From: Achatina immaculata
Taxonomy: Eukaryota > Mollusca > Gastropoda > Stylommatophora > Achatinidae
Length of the DNA stretch: 64,000 bases
NCBI GenBank assembly: GCA_009760885.1
Contig: CM019713.1
Location: 6,942,266-7,006,265 of the forward strand
Direction: 5' to 3'
Shown here: positions 35,921 through 47,159 of the stretch, in pieces
How positions within the stretch are numbered: the stretch's first letter is position 1
Layout: each line of letters opens with the position of its first letter
Program-made: the position numbers and the translations under genes
The notes under the pieces: model-generated
The model's input: the letters and a program-made list of their open reading frames with translations, nothing else
Database searches by the model: none
What the model was told of the DNA's origin: nothing

Positions 35921-36288
35921 TAACACACACACACAAACATAGGGCGTGATCGTTCCACTGGCTTTCAAAGACAACACGTGATATTCTTGCGAATGTGAAC
36001 ACCGGCAAGCCAGAGAATTTATTACCTTCTTGAACTTCACAAAGACTACCTGCGATATTCGCTACTTCCTTGTACAAGTTTTCCGTCTCCGCTTGCCAGT
36101 CACAAGTTCGCCACTCAAGGTCATCGATTTCAGCGTTCACAAAGACAGGGAAAATAGGCCAATGTCGATAATTCTCTCTCTTTCTTTCTCGCTCATAGAC
36201 ACGAGAGGCTAGACCTCTCAGTATCTGGGTCGATCCTAGGAAACTCGGCTCTCGCAGCCTCTTTCTCACGTGTGTCTTGATTTCGAAG

Positions 36289-36640
36289 CTATTTCTGAAA
36301 AAGTCGCGCTTTCAAGGCTATCGTCATCCTATGCCTGCTTGAATCAGGGAAAGTCGACTCCAACATCCCTCTGACTTTCTCTCTCCTGTTTTCACTGTGC
36401 ACCTTCATGTTCTCCACCCATCTACATCGTTGTGCCCCTCTCGTCCGTTTTCTTTCAACATTTCTTGAAAATATGGCTTTCAATATTGTATTATGGTTCT
36501 CGATACTGACCGAACTATTTGATTCTTGTATTTTTCTTTTATTTCTCCGACTCGGTTTTTGTTTTCTTTTCACATTTGTATTCTTCCTTTCACAGAATTC
36601 TTGCTTTCGTGTTGACATGCTCTATTTCTAAGTTTGTATA
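36289..36640 (-). mobile_element. Antisense LINE C-terminal fragment
   Basis: The minus strand gives NHNTILKAIFSRNVERKRTR, then RCRWVENMKVHSENRREKV and RGMLESTFPDSSRHRM, the C-terminal R-rich plus terminal block of a LINE protein. It is duplicated at 39749-40100. Confidence 0.7.
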
Positions 36641-36989
36641 CATTTTCTCCAGCCCACCTTGTACAGTGGATGTACGTTTCTACCAACGTTGAAGTAGCAC
36701 AGTTGGTAGTGAACTCACTTCCCATGTGAAGATGGTCGGAGGCTTGCTTGAATTGCGCTTCAGTCCGGTCCAACCACCTCCCCCTCCCCCCTCAAAAAAA
36801 AGAATACTTATTCTGCTTAATTATTAAATTCTTTTCGTTTCTATGCAAGCGTAGAAGTAGCACAGTCGGCAGGAACTATTTCTCTATGTGAAGATGACTC
36901 GACGCCTCCTAGAGTCGCGTCTCCGGGACAAACATGTGTAACCAAGATACCTGTGTTAGGGAATCTGCATAGTATAGTTCACTACACAC

Positions 36990-37105
36990 ACAGAGGGCAG
37001 AGAAGTCTTCCTCGATATCACAGGAACTTCGAGGTGGTCTTTTTTGCAGCCAATATGGTGGAGATATTGAGGCACGGCATCGAGTCATCTTGGAAGCTAG
37101 TCATG
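36990..37105 (-). mobile_element. SINE S, partial copy
   Basis: The plus strand ggagatattgaggcacggca matches the tail-proximal third of SINE S. It abuts the 3' end of antisense LINE D. Confidence 0.55.
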
Positions 37106-37107
37106 GT

Positions 37108-37672
37108 CAGTCAGTCATTTGCATGTCCCTTGCGGAACTTCGCCTCCCTAACAGCTCTCCTGTAGGCCTCTCCGTTGTAAGCAATATGTCCTGTTGCTGA
37201 TACATCCATTTACAGATTATCAACGATGTCTTGCAGCCACCTTCGCCTTGGTCTTGCTCTCTTTTTCCACATTATGTACCCTTCCAAGACGGTTTTCTCT
37301 AGATTATCATGACGTTTAATGTGCCCAAAATATTTAAGTTTTCTCTCTTTAATCCTCTTTACTAGCCAGCCTTCCTCAATAATAAGTTCGTGTAGTATGG
37401 ATATGTTCTTTTTTGTGTCCATGATATTTGAAGAACTCTTCTGTAGCATTTACATTCAACGGCATTTATGTGTTTCTCAACTGTTTTGTTAAGTGTCCAG
37501 GTCTCACAGGCATATGTTGCAATGGGAAAGATGCATGCCCTTAAAAATCTTATTATTTATTTATTTTTTTTTTAGTTCTGTCTGTTCCTCTCCACAGATT
37601 CTTTAGTTGTTTTACTTTCTGAAGAGTGATAGATGTCCTTCTTTTTAATTTCCCTCATTGTATCTCCATTAT
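37108..37672 (-). mobile_element. LINE D, antisense 3' part, broken at 37672
   Basis: The minus strand encodes LKYFGHIKRHDNLEKTVLEG, then RPRRRWLQDIVDNL and the EAYRRAVREAKFRKGHAND end. At 37672 it stops abruptly and sense LINE B begins, whereas the other copy continues (see 40571-41390). Confidence 0.8.
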
Positions 37673-38788
37673 GACAATAATACAGTGTTATGCACCCACG
37701 AATGATGCAGATGATGATGTGAAAGACGACTTTTATCACCAACTACAACAAATCATCAACAAAGTCCCTAAACACGACATCCTAATTGCTATGGGGGACT
37801 TCAATGCTAAGGTAGGGAAGGATAATACCGACGTTGAAAAAGTGATGGGGAAAGAAGGAATTGACATGGTTAATCAGAATGGAGAAAGATTAATTGAAAT
37901 ATGTTTAACAGAGGGCATGGTCATTGGAGGCACAATATTCCCACACAAAGAGATACATAAAACAACATGGATATCTCCAGATGATAGAACTAGAAACCAG
38001 ATAGACCATTTTTGTATTAGAAAGCAATACAGAACATCTCTCATGGATGTAAGGGCTTATAGGGGTGCAGATGTCAACAGTGATCACAACCTGTGCATAG
38101 GAAAAATAAAACTAAAATTGAAAAGTCAACACAAGAAATCAGTACACAGAAAGATAAACATCCACAGCCTACAAGAAGAAAATACTAACATTAATTTCAA
38201 TCAGGAACTTACCAATCATTCCAAAACACCCAGTGAAGTTGAGGAGATAGGTATAGATGAGTTATGGAATTCTTACAGCACAGCCATAATCACAGCAGCA
38301 AAAGTAAGCGCTGGATTGGAAAAACCAAATAGAAAAGCATGGATATCAGATAAAACATGGAAGTATATACATGAAAGACGAGCAGTTGAATGCAAAAGCA
38401 GATCATGAAAGAGATTCGGCAAAAGCAAAATACAAAGACATAGACAAGAAAGTAAAAAGTTCAGCTAGAAGGGATAAAAGAGAATACATAGACAATATGG
38501 CGAAAGAGGCAGAAAAAGCAGCAAAAACAGGAGACAGCAAAACTTTATATAACATACAAAAGAGGCTAACAGGTACTATTACATCTAAAGAAAGACCAAT
38601 CCTTAGCAAAACTGGAACACTATTAACATCAAATAAAGACCAAAAGCAAAGAATGGCTGAACACTTCCAAGAAATACTCAATCGACCACACCCAAAAGAA
38701 TTGTTAAACCTTGAAACTGACTTACCAGCCCCACAACTAAATGTCAATCTAGATGAAATTGAATTGCATGAAATTGAAACAGCAGTGA
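37673..38788 (+). mobile_element. RTE-like LINE B copy 3, internal fragment
   Basis: It starts inside the endonuclease (MTIIQCYAPTNDADDDVKDD) and has an intact GDFNAKVGK near 37795, SPDDRTRNQIDHFCIRKQYR and NSDHNLCIGK near 38080. One frameshift near 38400 leads into the linker KAAKTGDSKTLYNIQKRLTG, and it stops at ETAVN just before the RT. Neither end is a natural LINE end and no target duplication is visible. It sits exactly between the two copies of duplication 3. Confidence 0.85.
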
Positions 38789-39159
38789 ATTTATATATTT
38801 ATAAAGGCACAGAAAATAAAGAGTTTGAGATTTATACATTTATAATGGCACAGAGAATAAACAGCAAGAGATTTATATATTTATAATGGCACAGAAAAAT
38901 AGCATATTTCTAGATTTATAATGGCACAGAAAAAGAGCATATTTAAAGACTTTATAATGGTCCAGAAAAAAGCATATTTATAGATTTATAATGGCACAGA
39001 AAAAAGATCATGATATTTATAGATTTATATGGCACAGAAAATTAAGATTTCAAACCTTGCTGATAACAATCTAAGGCTGGATTCATAGAAAGCAAAAGTT
39101 CGGCAATGTGAAAGGAATTCATGGAGGTTTCAAGTAATCAAGGGTCCATATGTGCTGAT

Positions 39160-39385
39160 CATCATCAGCTTATCAATCTTCTCTTATATTCTTCCCGTGC
39201 CGTTAAACGTCACGTAGGGCTCGCAAGGTAGTTCTCCATTTTTTCCTGTTTTCGGCGAGCTTTTCATCCTCATCAAGGGATTTTATGCCTATTAATTTGG
39301 CCTCTCTTAACAGTGTCCTCTTCAGAGTTTCCCGAGATCTGCCTCTTTTTCTTCGGCCTGATGTGTTCAATACTTAACACACACA
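39160..39385 (-). mobile_element. LINE B 3' end, antisense, duplicated copy
   Basis: Copy of 35700-35920. Confidence 0.7.
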
Positions 39386-39748
39386 CACACACACAAACAT
39401 AGGGCGTGATCGTTCCACTGGCTTTCAAAGACAACACGTGATATTCTTGCGAATGTGAACACCGGCAAGCCAGAGAATTTATTACCTTCTTGAACTTCAC
39501 AAAGACTACCTGCGATATTCGCTACTTCCTTGTACAAGTTTTCCGTCTCCGCTTGCCAGTCACAAGTTCGCCACTCAAGGTCATCGATTTCAGCGTTCAC
39601 AAAGACAGGGAAAATAGGCCAATGTCGATAATTCTCTCTCTTTCTTTCTCGCTCATAGACACGAGAGGCTAGACCTCTCAGTATCTGGGTCGATCCTAGG
39701 AAACTCGGCTCTCGCAGCCTCTTTCTCACGTGTGTCTTGATTTCGAAG

Positions 39749-40100
39749 CTATTTCTGAAAAAGTCGCGCTTTCAAGGCTATCATCATCCTATGCCCGCTT
39801 GAATCAGGGAAAGTCGACTCCAACATCCCTCTGACTTTCTCTCTCCTGTTTTCACTGTGCACCTTCATGTTCTCCACCCATCTACATCGTTGTGCCCCTC
39901 TCGTCCGTTTTCTTTCAACATTTCTTGCAAATATGGCTTTCAATATTGTATTATGGTTCTCGATACTGACCGAACTATTTGATTCTTGTATTTTTCTTTT
40001 ATTTCTCCGACTCGGTTTTTGTTTTCTTTTCACATTTGTATTCTTCCTTTCACAGAATTCTTGCTTTCGTGTTGACATGCTATATTTCTAAGTTTGTATA
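39749..40100 (-). mobile_element. Antisense LINE C-terminal fragment, duplicated copy
   Basis: Copy of 36289-36640, with ARNV in place of SRNV and GHRMM in place of RHRMT. Confidence 0.7.
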
Positions 40101-40452
40101 CATTTTCTCCAGCCCACCTTGTACAGTGGATGTACGTTTCTACCAACGTTGAAGTAGCACAGTTGGTAGTGAACTCACTTCCCATGTGAAGATGGTCGGA
40201 GGCTTGCTTGAATTGCGCTTCAGTCCGGTCCAACCACCTCCCCCTCCCCCCTCAAAAAAAAAAAGAATACTTATTCTGCTTAATTATTAAATTCTTTTCG
40301 TTTCTATGCAAGCGTAGAAGTAGCACAGTCGGCAGGAACTATTTCTCTATGTGAAGATGACTCGACGCCTCCTAGAGTCGCGTCTCCGGGACAAACATGT
40401 GTAACCAAGATACCTGTGTTAGGGAATCTGCATAGTATAGTTCACTACACAC

Positions 40453-40570
40453 ACAGAGGGCAGAGAAGTCTTCCTCGATATCACAGGAACTTCGAGGTGG
40501 TCTTTTTTGCAGCCAATATGGTGGAGATATTGAGGCACGGCATCGAGTCATCTTGGAAGCTAGTCATGGT
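40453..40570 (-). mobile_element. SINE S partial, duplicated copy
   Basis: Copy of 36990-37105. Confidence 0.55.
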
Positions 40571-41390
40571 CAGTCAGTCATTTGCATGTCCCTTGCGGAA
40601 CTTCGCCTCCCTAACAGCTCTCCTGTAGGCCTCTCCGTTGTAAGCAATATGTCCTGTTGCTGATACATCCATTTACAGATTATCAACGATGTCTTGCAGC
40701 CACCTTCGCCTTGGTCTTGCTCTCTTTTTCCACATTATGTACCCTTCCAAGACGGTTTTCTCTAGATTATCATGACGTTTAATGTGCCCAAAATATTTAA
40801 GTTTTCTCTCTTTAATCCTCTTTACTAGCCAGCCTTCCTCAATAATAAGTTCGTGTAGTATGGATATGTTCTTTTTTGTGTCCATGATATTTGAAGAACT
40901 CTTCTGTAGCATTTACATTCAAAGGCATTTATGTGTTTCTCAACTGTTTTGTTAAGTGTCCAGGTCTCACAGGCATATGTTGCAATGGGAAAGATGCATG
41001 CCCTTAAAAATCTTATTTATTTTTTTTTTTTTTGTAGTTCTGTCTGTTCCTCTCCACAGATTCTTTAGTTGTTTTACTTTCTGAAGAGTGATAGATGTCC
41101 TTCTTTTTAATTTCCCTCATTGTATCTCCATTATTAGTTAGTACTGATCCAAGATATTCAAAACTCTCAACTTCTTCCAATTTTTCCTCACTGACACATA
41201 TTTCAGCTGCCTTGTTTGTTTTGTCAGTTGTCATCAATTTAGTTTTCTTCGCACTAAGATAGAGGTTTTGCTCTTCGCTGTTCTTACGGACTGACATAAT
41301 TAGTTTTTCCATTCCTTTTTGTGTTGTGGACAGTAATACTGTGTCATCAGCATATCTAATTTGGTATTTCATAACCTCCAATTGTTATGG
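40571..41390 (-). mobile_element. LINE D, antisense, RT and C-terminus
   Basis: The minus strand reads EVMKYQIRYADDTVLLSTT (YADD at 41343-41354), SEEQNLYLSAKKTKLM, SEEKLEEVESFEYLGSVL and NNGDTMREIKKK. After frame breaks it continues with the FGHIKRHDNLEKTVLEG block and the terminal AYRRAVREAKF motif. It is the uninterrupted counterpart of 37108-37672 and identifies LINE D as a YADD-type RT. Confidence 0.83.
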
Positions 41391-41424
41391 CATCGTAATA
41401 TTCGATAATAATAATTGGGTCATG

Positions 41425-41690
41425 GTAGTTTTTTTTTCCGCCCCTGGATGCAGCTAAAAAGAAAAGGTGTGGAATACTTCTGTAGCACTCTCCACCACCA
41501 CGTGGAATACGGCGATCTCTGTCCTGTTAGCCAGGTTAGGTCTATTACTGGGGGCACCAACGGAGAAGTGGGACAGGGTCTTGGTCAGCTCTGGATCGCC
41601 AGTACCGACGCTTATCATGTCAGCTATTAGTCGCTGATTGCCAACTCGGACAGTGTCTTACCAACAGGCCACCCCCCCCCCCCAGCAGTG
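41425..41690 (-). mobile_element. SINE S, partial copy
   Basis: The plus strand runs from ggatgcagctaaaaag through ggggcaccaacggagaagtg to the 5' end near the C run at 41672. The (GAA)n tail is missing. Confidence 0.75.
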
Positions 41691-41937
41691 AAGTAAGAGA
41701 AAACTGACATTCACGTAAAGACCAGTCCCACACAAAGACAGGACTGCGTGTGTGTTAACAGTGGTTAGTTCAGTTGTTGTGTTCTGAAATGAAACAGAAG
41801 AAGACTGGTGTACTGAAATGTCACTCTGGCGTGCTAGCTCCTCTGCTGACAGCAAGTATGGTTGACGATCATGCTTCCATTTTCTGTTCGTTCCATGTTG
41901 CCTCCAATTGACTGTGTTCTTTTTTAAGCCACCTGTT

Positions 41938-41938
41938 A

Positions 41939-41971
<33 letters not shown>

Positions 41972-42030
41972 ATGTGTGTGTGTGTGTATGTATGCATGTG
42001 ATTGGGTGCGTGTGTCTGTATGCATGTATG
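41938..42030. repeat. (TG)n(TATG)n microsatellite
   Basis: Compound TG/TATG run, imperfect on the right. Confidence 0.92.
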
Positions 42031-42099
42031 TATTCTCTTGGCCCTCCTCTCCTTCGTTTTTCTCTCGAGTTTCCAGTGCCTATCAGATATTATTATTAT

Positions 42100-43030
42100 T
42101 ATACGTTGTAACCCGTAACAAAAATGACGAGAAGAAAAAAATACTTCTATGTATTAAACTTTAACCTGTAACAAAAGTGATGAGAAAAAAAAATATTTCT
42201 ATGTATTAAACTTTACAACTCCTCTTTAAACAACATCAACAATCTGCCTAAATATTCGCGTTTTCAACTTTACTACCGAAAACCCCGTGACACTCAATTT
42301 ATTTATTTTCACACTACACCTCGATGTAAGCTTAGGCCTAGGCAACTGCAAAAAAATCGATCACATCAGATAACACTTTAGAAAATGATTGCACTGAATA
42401 ATATTGTACATCACACAATGTCAACACACTTCATTTCAACATTTTATTCCCATCAATTTCTCTAAAACATTCTTTACAAAAAAATTACTGTAATAACCTG
42501 CCATCACATCATTTTACTAACAGTTGTCACGTGACGAAATATTATGAACAACACCAAGGGATGGGTACAAGGGGATATTTTGGTCAAACAGAATGTGAAT
42601 CACAGATGTGTAAAAAGTCTGATCAGAACATGACTAAAGTTGAAGATCACAGAAATATAGCAATAACATTTGAAAACTGAAAATATTTCCAGGTCTCTGA
42701 ACAGGAAAGTTACCATCTCAAAGAAATGAACTAACACATACAAACATTGTCATTTGCTTCCTATACACAAACTGTGATTCACTTGACATGCATAAATACA
42801 GTGACTCACTTTGCTGACCACAAATCTAAGAACATCTGCACTTCTCTGAAACATAATGAAAACAAATGTTATAAACATAAATTAGTACTGCTAAATCTAA
42901 CCCCTCAAAAAATGGGCTCTTTCTGTGATCTTTTCATTAAACAAACAAACAAACAAACAAACAAACAAACAAACAAACAAAAAGGTAGATGAGGTTTAAG
43001 AGGAAAAAAAAACACTTCTTTCTTGATTAC
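42100..43030. other. AT-rich intergenic DNA with (AAAC)n
   Basis: No gene recognised. A clean (AAAC)n run of about 45 bp lies at 42937-42981, and a short near-duplicate (acttctatgtattaaacttt) lies at 42141 and 42191. Confidence 0.5.
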
Positions 43031-43039
43031 AATATGTGT

Positions 43040-43235
43040 TAAGAGATCATAAACCTACAAGGATACATAATAAACCTCCAGAGGGTACATAATAAACCTT
43101 CAGGGGTACATCATAAACATACAAGGATATACATAAACCTGTAGGGAATGTCATAAACCTGTAGGGATATGGCATAAACTTGCAGAAGTACATCACAAGC
43201 ATGTAAGGGTACAAACTAATCTGCAACACAATTTT
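43040..43235 (+). repeat. Degenerate 20-25 bp minisatellite
   Basis: About eight diverged units resembling cataaacctgtagggatat, with varied spacing. Confidence 0.8.
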
Positions 43236-43924
43236 ATACTGAAAACCTGTAATAATCAACCGAAGAACTGTTACTAGCATCTTCCTATTGACCTATCTAT
43301 ATACAAATGACTACCTAACACACTGGTGTTAGGGAAATCTGCCTGCAGGTAAACATGCACTAGATTACACTGTGCACACATTTCTAAGGTGATGAATGGT
43401 GAATATGATATCAGGTAGCATCCAGCGCCATGAACAAACAAAAGCTCAGATGTTTTTAAATAAATAAATGAATAAATAAACATTGAAAAACAATCAAAAT
43501 ATGCAGTCTTGACTAATTATATTAAAACATTACAGGACAAAATATTTATCTTCAAAGATTTTAACTTTCAAATGTTTTTTTTTTTTAAAAAAAAGCTAAA
43601 CACTTCTAATGAAGTAAGTTTTCTTAATGGTGTAACAACTTTAGAACAAAAACTCATTTTTTCATCATGACAATGTTGCATAGCAAACATTCCAAAGCTG
43701 GGAACCATAGAGCAAATCTAGATTACATACAGCACTAGGATCGCATGCAGGTTTTCAATTTAGTGCTAAGTGCATGGGGGGGGGGGGTGGTGGTGTCATC
43801 ACTGGCTCCTGGAGGTCTATGAACCTGAAAGATGGTTGTGAATCAGTGCTGGGAGAACCTCTCTTCTCAGACCTGAAATCTGAGACCACATAACACAAAC
43901 ACTGTTCCTAAGTAAAATCTAACA

Positions 43925-44175
43925 CCGGGCTTCTTAGAATGGGTGTATCCATACCTCTTGGGGATAAAATAATGGGGGTATCAATACCCCTTGGGTATCA
44001 GATAATGGGGTATTCATACCCATTGTGGACCAGATAATGAAGGTATCTATAACATTAGGGGATCAGATAATGGGGGTATTGATACTCCTGGGAGACCTGA
44101 CAAATGTGGCATTCATACCCCTTGGGGATGAGCTAATGGTGGTATCCACACCCCATGGGGACCAAATAATGGAGG
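43925..44175 (+). repeat. About 33-bp minisatellite, 7 diverged copies
   Basis: Units resemble gggggtatcaataccccttg followed by gggatcagataat. Confidence 0.85.
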
Positions 44176-44329
44176 CATGGGACTTGTCTCTGCAACTTTT
44201 TTATTTTCTTAAAAAAAAAACCTGTTAGATTGGAATGTTTTTCATCTGTTCTGTTCCAAGCTATCCTTATGTAAACTAAAAGCAAGCTACTGACATCTGA
44301 AGTCTTTAAAAATACAAAGAGACTACAGA

Positions 44330-44660
44330 TCTGTGTTAACATCTACAGAAGATCCTTCCGATTAAATGGCAAGATAACATCAGTAATGAAGAGCTATGGC
44401 AGAAAACAAACCGTGAAAGAAATGATAATGAAAAGATGCTGGAGATGGATAGAACAAACACTCTGAAAGCCAACCACTAACATAACCAGACAGGCTCTCA
44501 CCTGGAATCACCAAGGCAAGAGAAAACAAGGAAAACCCAGAAACACATGGCAAAGGAGTCTTGAACAGGGGTAAAGAAGTCAAGGAAGAAAGGAAAGTCA
44601 TGCTGGTTCCTGATAATGATGAAGTGGGTCTGAGGACATAATGGTCAACACGCTGGGAGC
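44330..44660 (+). mobile_element. RTE-like LINE C-terminal fragment
   Basis: Across frameshifts it reads KWQDNISNEELWQKTN, KRCWRWIEQT, TNITRQALTWNHQGKRK and KPRNTWQRSLEQ. This follows the conserved NISNEELW...RRWRWIGHTLRK...RQALTWNPQGKRKRGRPRNTWRR order of RTE C-termini. Old and decayed. Confidence 0.7.
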
Positions 44661-44822
44661 CTATAATCACTGAAAAGTTAAGAACCTTTGATATCAATGA
44701 TTCTTGCCGTACAGTAACAGCCTCAAGATTTTACACCTGAAACTGAACTTTCCACAGCATTTTTTTTTAATGCAGCAAAAGATGGCCATACAATTCATAA
44801 CACAGCCCAGAAAAGGGAAAAA

Positions 44823-44905
44823 AGGCCAAGTTTAATGCTGTGTAACAGGTAGGCCAAGTTTAATGCTGTGTAACAGGTAGGCCAAGTTTAATGTTGTGCA
44901 ACGGG
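44823..44905 (+). repeat. 28-bp direct repeat, 3 copies
   Basis: Unit aggccaagtttaatgctgtg plus taacaggt. Confidence 0.9.
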
Positions 44906-45206
44906 TTAACGTTTTCACCCTCTTACGACCACATAACCACCTGAGTAAAGCATATTTTCTGTGAATAAGTGAGGAATGTATATTTACTTTTCACAACAGT
45001 TAAGCGATTATACTTTCAAGTTTATTCCTGCAACAGTGAGTGATTAAATGTTAGTTTATATCAGGAAACTGCATTTTGTCTCAACTCAAAAAATTAAATT
45101 GAAATATTACTCCGTAACCAGCATCACTTTCATAACTTTGTAAATATTTTCACTAATACAAGCGCTCTAGCTGATGAAGTGTTTTAGAAATAAATATGAA
45201 TTTAGA

Positions 45207-45461
45207 TGGCGATGGTTGGGACATGTGCTCCGAATGACTGACAACTCACTACCAAAAATAGCACTAAGATGGACACCACAGGGGAGCAGAAGTAAGGGTA
45301 GACCAAAAGAGACATGGAGAAGAACAACAGAAAGGATGTTGAGCAATAGAGGGCTCACCTGGGCAAGAGCAGAAAAAAAGGCGAAGGACAGGCATTTGTG
45401 GAAAACCCTTGCGGAAGCCCCATGTGCCCTGGGCACTTAAGGTTCAAAGAGAGAGAGAGAG
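45207..45461 (+). mobile_element. GA-tailed RTE-like LINE (family G), 5'-truncated copy 2
   Basis: Flanked by 11-bp atgaatttaga at 45196-45206 and 45462-45472, with a (GA)n tail at about 45447-45461. The translation RWRWLGHVLRMTDNSLPKI with SKGRPKETWRRTTERMLSN differs from copy 1 by very few bases, so this insertion is young. Confidence 0.9.
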
Positions 45462-45472
45462 ATGAATTTAGA

Positions 45473-47100
45473 AAAGAAAATACTACAGTACGGAAGATCA
45501 AGTGACTTCATCTCTCTCAAGAGATTGAGGATGCATTTCAAGAGAAAAACCTTGTACTAGCAGCGTGGATAGACCTGAAGAAAGCCTTGGATAAAGTATG
45601 GAAAAAAGGTCTACTGTGGAAACTAAGAAACTGCGATGTGAATGGAAGACTGTACAACTGGATAAAGTCCTATTTACACAATAGAAGAGCTAGAGTAGTA
45701 ATGGATGGTCACAAAAGCCAGAAAGTACTTCTGCGACACGGTGTACCACAAGGAGGAGTCCTTTTGCCTACACTATTCCTTGTATTCATTAATGATCTGG
45801 TCAAGGAACTTCCCTATGGAATCAAAGCGGCACTGTATGCAGATGATCTGGTCATGTGGTGTACAGATGAATATGCGACAGTTGCTACACAGAGACTCCA
45901 AAGAGCAGCAGACATTTTGACATCATGGACAAACAAATGGTGTGTAAGTATAAATACAGAGAAATCAAGTACCACTCTGTTCACTCTCTCATCTAAACAG
46001 AAAGCAGGTAAGATCTTTGTAAATGAAATACCCTTAAGGATGGACAACCAACCCACTTACTTAGGAGTGACTCTTGACTCAAAACTGACCTGGAAGCAAC
46101 ACATCAACAGTGCAGAAGCAAAAGCCAGAAGAAAACTAGCCATATTAAGAAAATTGAGTGGAACCACATGGGGAGCTAGTGAAAGAATCCTCAAGAATGT
46201 ATATCAGCAAAGTATTCTACCACATTTAGAATATGGCTCAACATCTTGGGGCACAGCATCAAACACTACGCTGCATAATCTAGACAAGGTTCAAAATCAG
46301 TCACTACGGATTATCACAGGTGCCATGAGGTCCACATCAATAGTAGAAATGCAGAAAATAGTTGGTGTTCAAGCGGTAAAGGAACGTAGAGACACAAAGG
46401 TCATGACCATGGGAGAAAAATTCCTTAGCTCTGTAAGCCATCCCCTGAAAGAGAGATTCAATAACTTGGCACTAAGTCGGCTTAAAAGAAGCAGCTTCAT
46501 TCATCAGGCCAAGCGTATGCGTAAGCTGATACCTGACCTTCCAGCTGTAGTCGCTCCATTATCATCTGTACCAGAGCATACACCATGGAAAGAAACAGAT
46601 TATACACAAATAACTATTCAGACTGAAGTGAAAGGTGTGCAGAATGGTGAGATGCAGAGCAGTCTTGTAAGATCAACAGCCACACTTAGTGTTTTAGATG
46701 ACAAATATCCATGTGACACCTGGATACGTGTGTATACAGATGGATCTGCACATAATGCCATAAAGAATGGAGGGGCAGGAGCATATACTGAATATCCAAA
46801 CAACACCATTGACAAGATTTCCATACCCACTGGAAAATACTGCAACAACTTTGATGCAGAAGTTAGGGCAATTATTGCTGCAGTTGCAAAACTATCAGAC
46901 TCCAGAATTGTTACATGTCCCGTGGTAATTCTCACAGATGCAAGATCAGTACTGGAGGCTCTTCAGTGCAACAAACTACCAGACCTTAAGGATGCCTTAT
47001 CAAAAATTGGCTTACAACACAGAGTCACCTTGCAGTGGATTCCCTCCCACTGTAGGATACCAGGCAATGAGAACGAAGAAGAAGAAGAAGAAGAAAAGAA
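45473..47100 (+). mobile_element. I/Jockey-like LINE (family C), RT-RNase H with a 511-codon open frame
   Basis: The open frame at 45587-47122 has RT motifs HGVPQGGVLLPTLFLVFIND, YADDLVMW (near 45836) and the thumb LGVTLDSKLTWKQHIN. A ribonuclease H domain follows: RVYTDGSAHNAIKNGG (near 46730), FDAEVRAIIAA (near 46850), LTDARSVLEAL (near 46933) and WIPSHCRIPGNE (near 47035). This RT-RNase H order marks the I/Jockey group. The protein should continue through the final catalytic Asp and a zinc-finger C-terminus; instead it enters gaacgaagaagaagaagaag at 47090, so the frame ends in a Glu/Lys-rich artefact. The 5' side is truncated, and a frameshift lies near 45500. Longest intact frame in the window. 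Confidence 0.9.
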
Positions 47101-47159
47101 AAAAAAAAAAAGAAAGAAATAAAGCCAACTCAACCACAAATCCAAAACTTTGACCCTGA

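Larger units (their letters stand above)
35328..37672. repeat. 2.35-kb duplication 3, left copy
   Basis: It repeats at 38789-41134. Identity starts inside the AT-rich minisatellite and stops at ctccattat inside antisense LINE D. Copies differ by rare substitutions, a small deletion of tatatctta-type sequence near 35725, and CA/A run lengths. Confidence 0.94.
38789..41134. repeat. 2.35-kb duplication 3, right copy
   Basis: Direct repeat of 35328-37672 (offset 3461-3462). Its right end runs without a break into the rest of antisense LINE D. Confidence 0.94.

Noticed and set aside
44025..44228. Frame with repeated GDQIM peptides
   Set aside because: Produced by the 33-bp minisatellite.
45587..47122. 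511-codon frame as a host gene
   Set aside because: RT and RNase H motifs and the LINE tail identify it as a retrotransposon.
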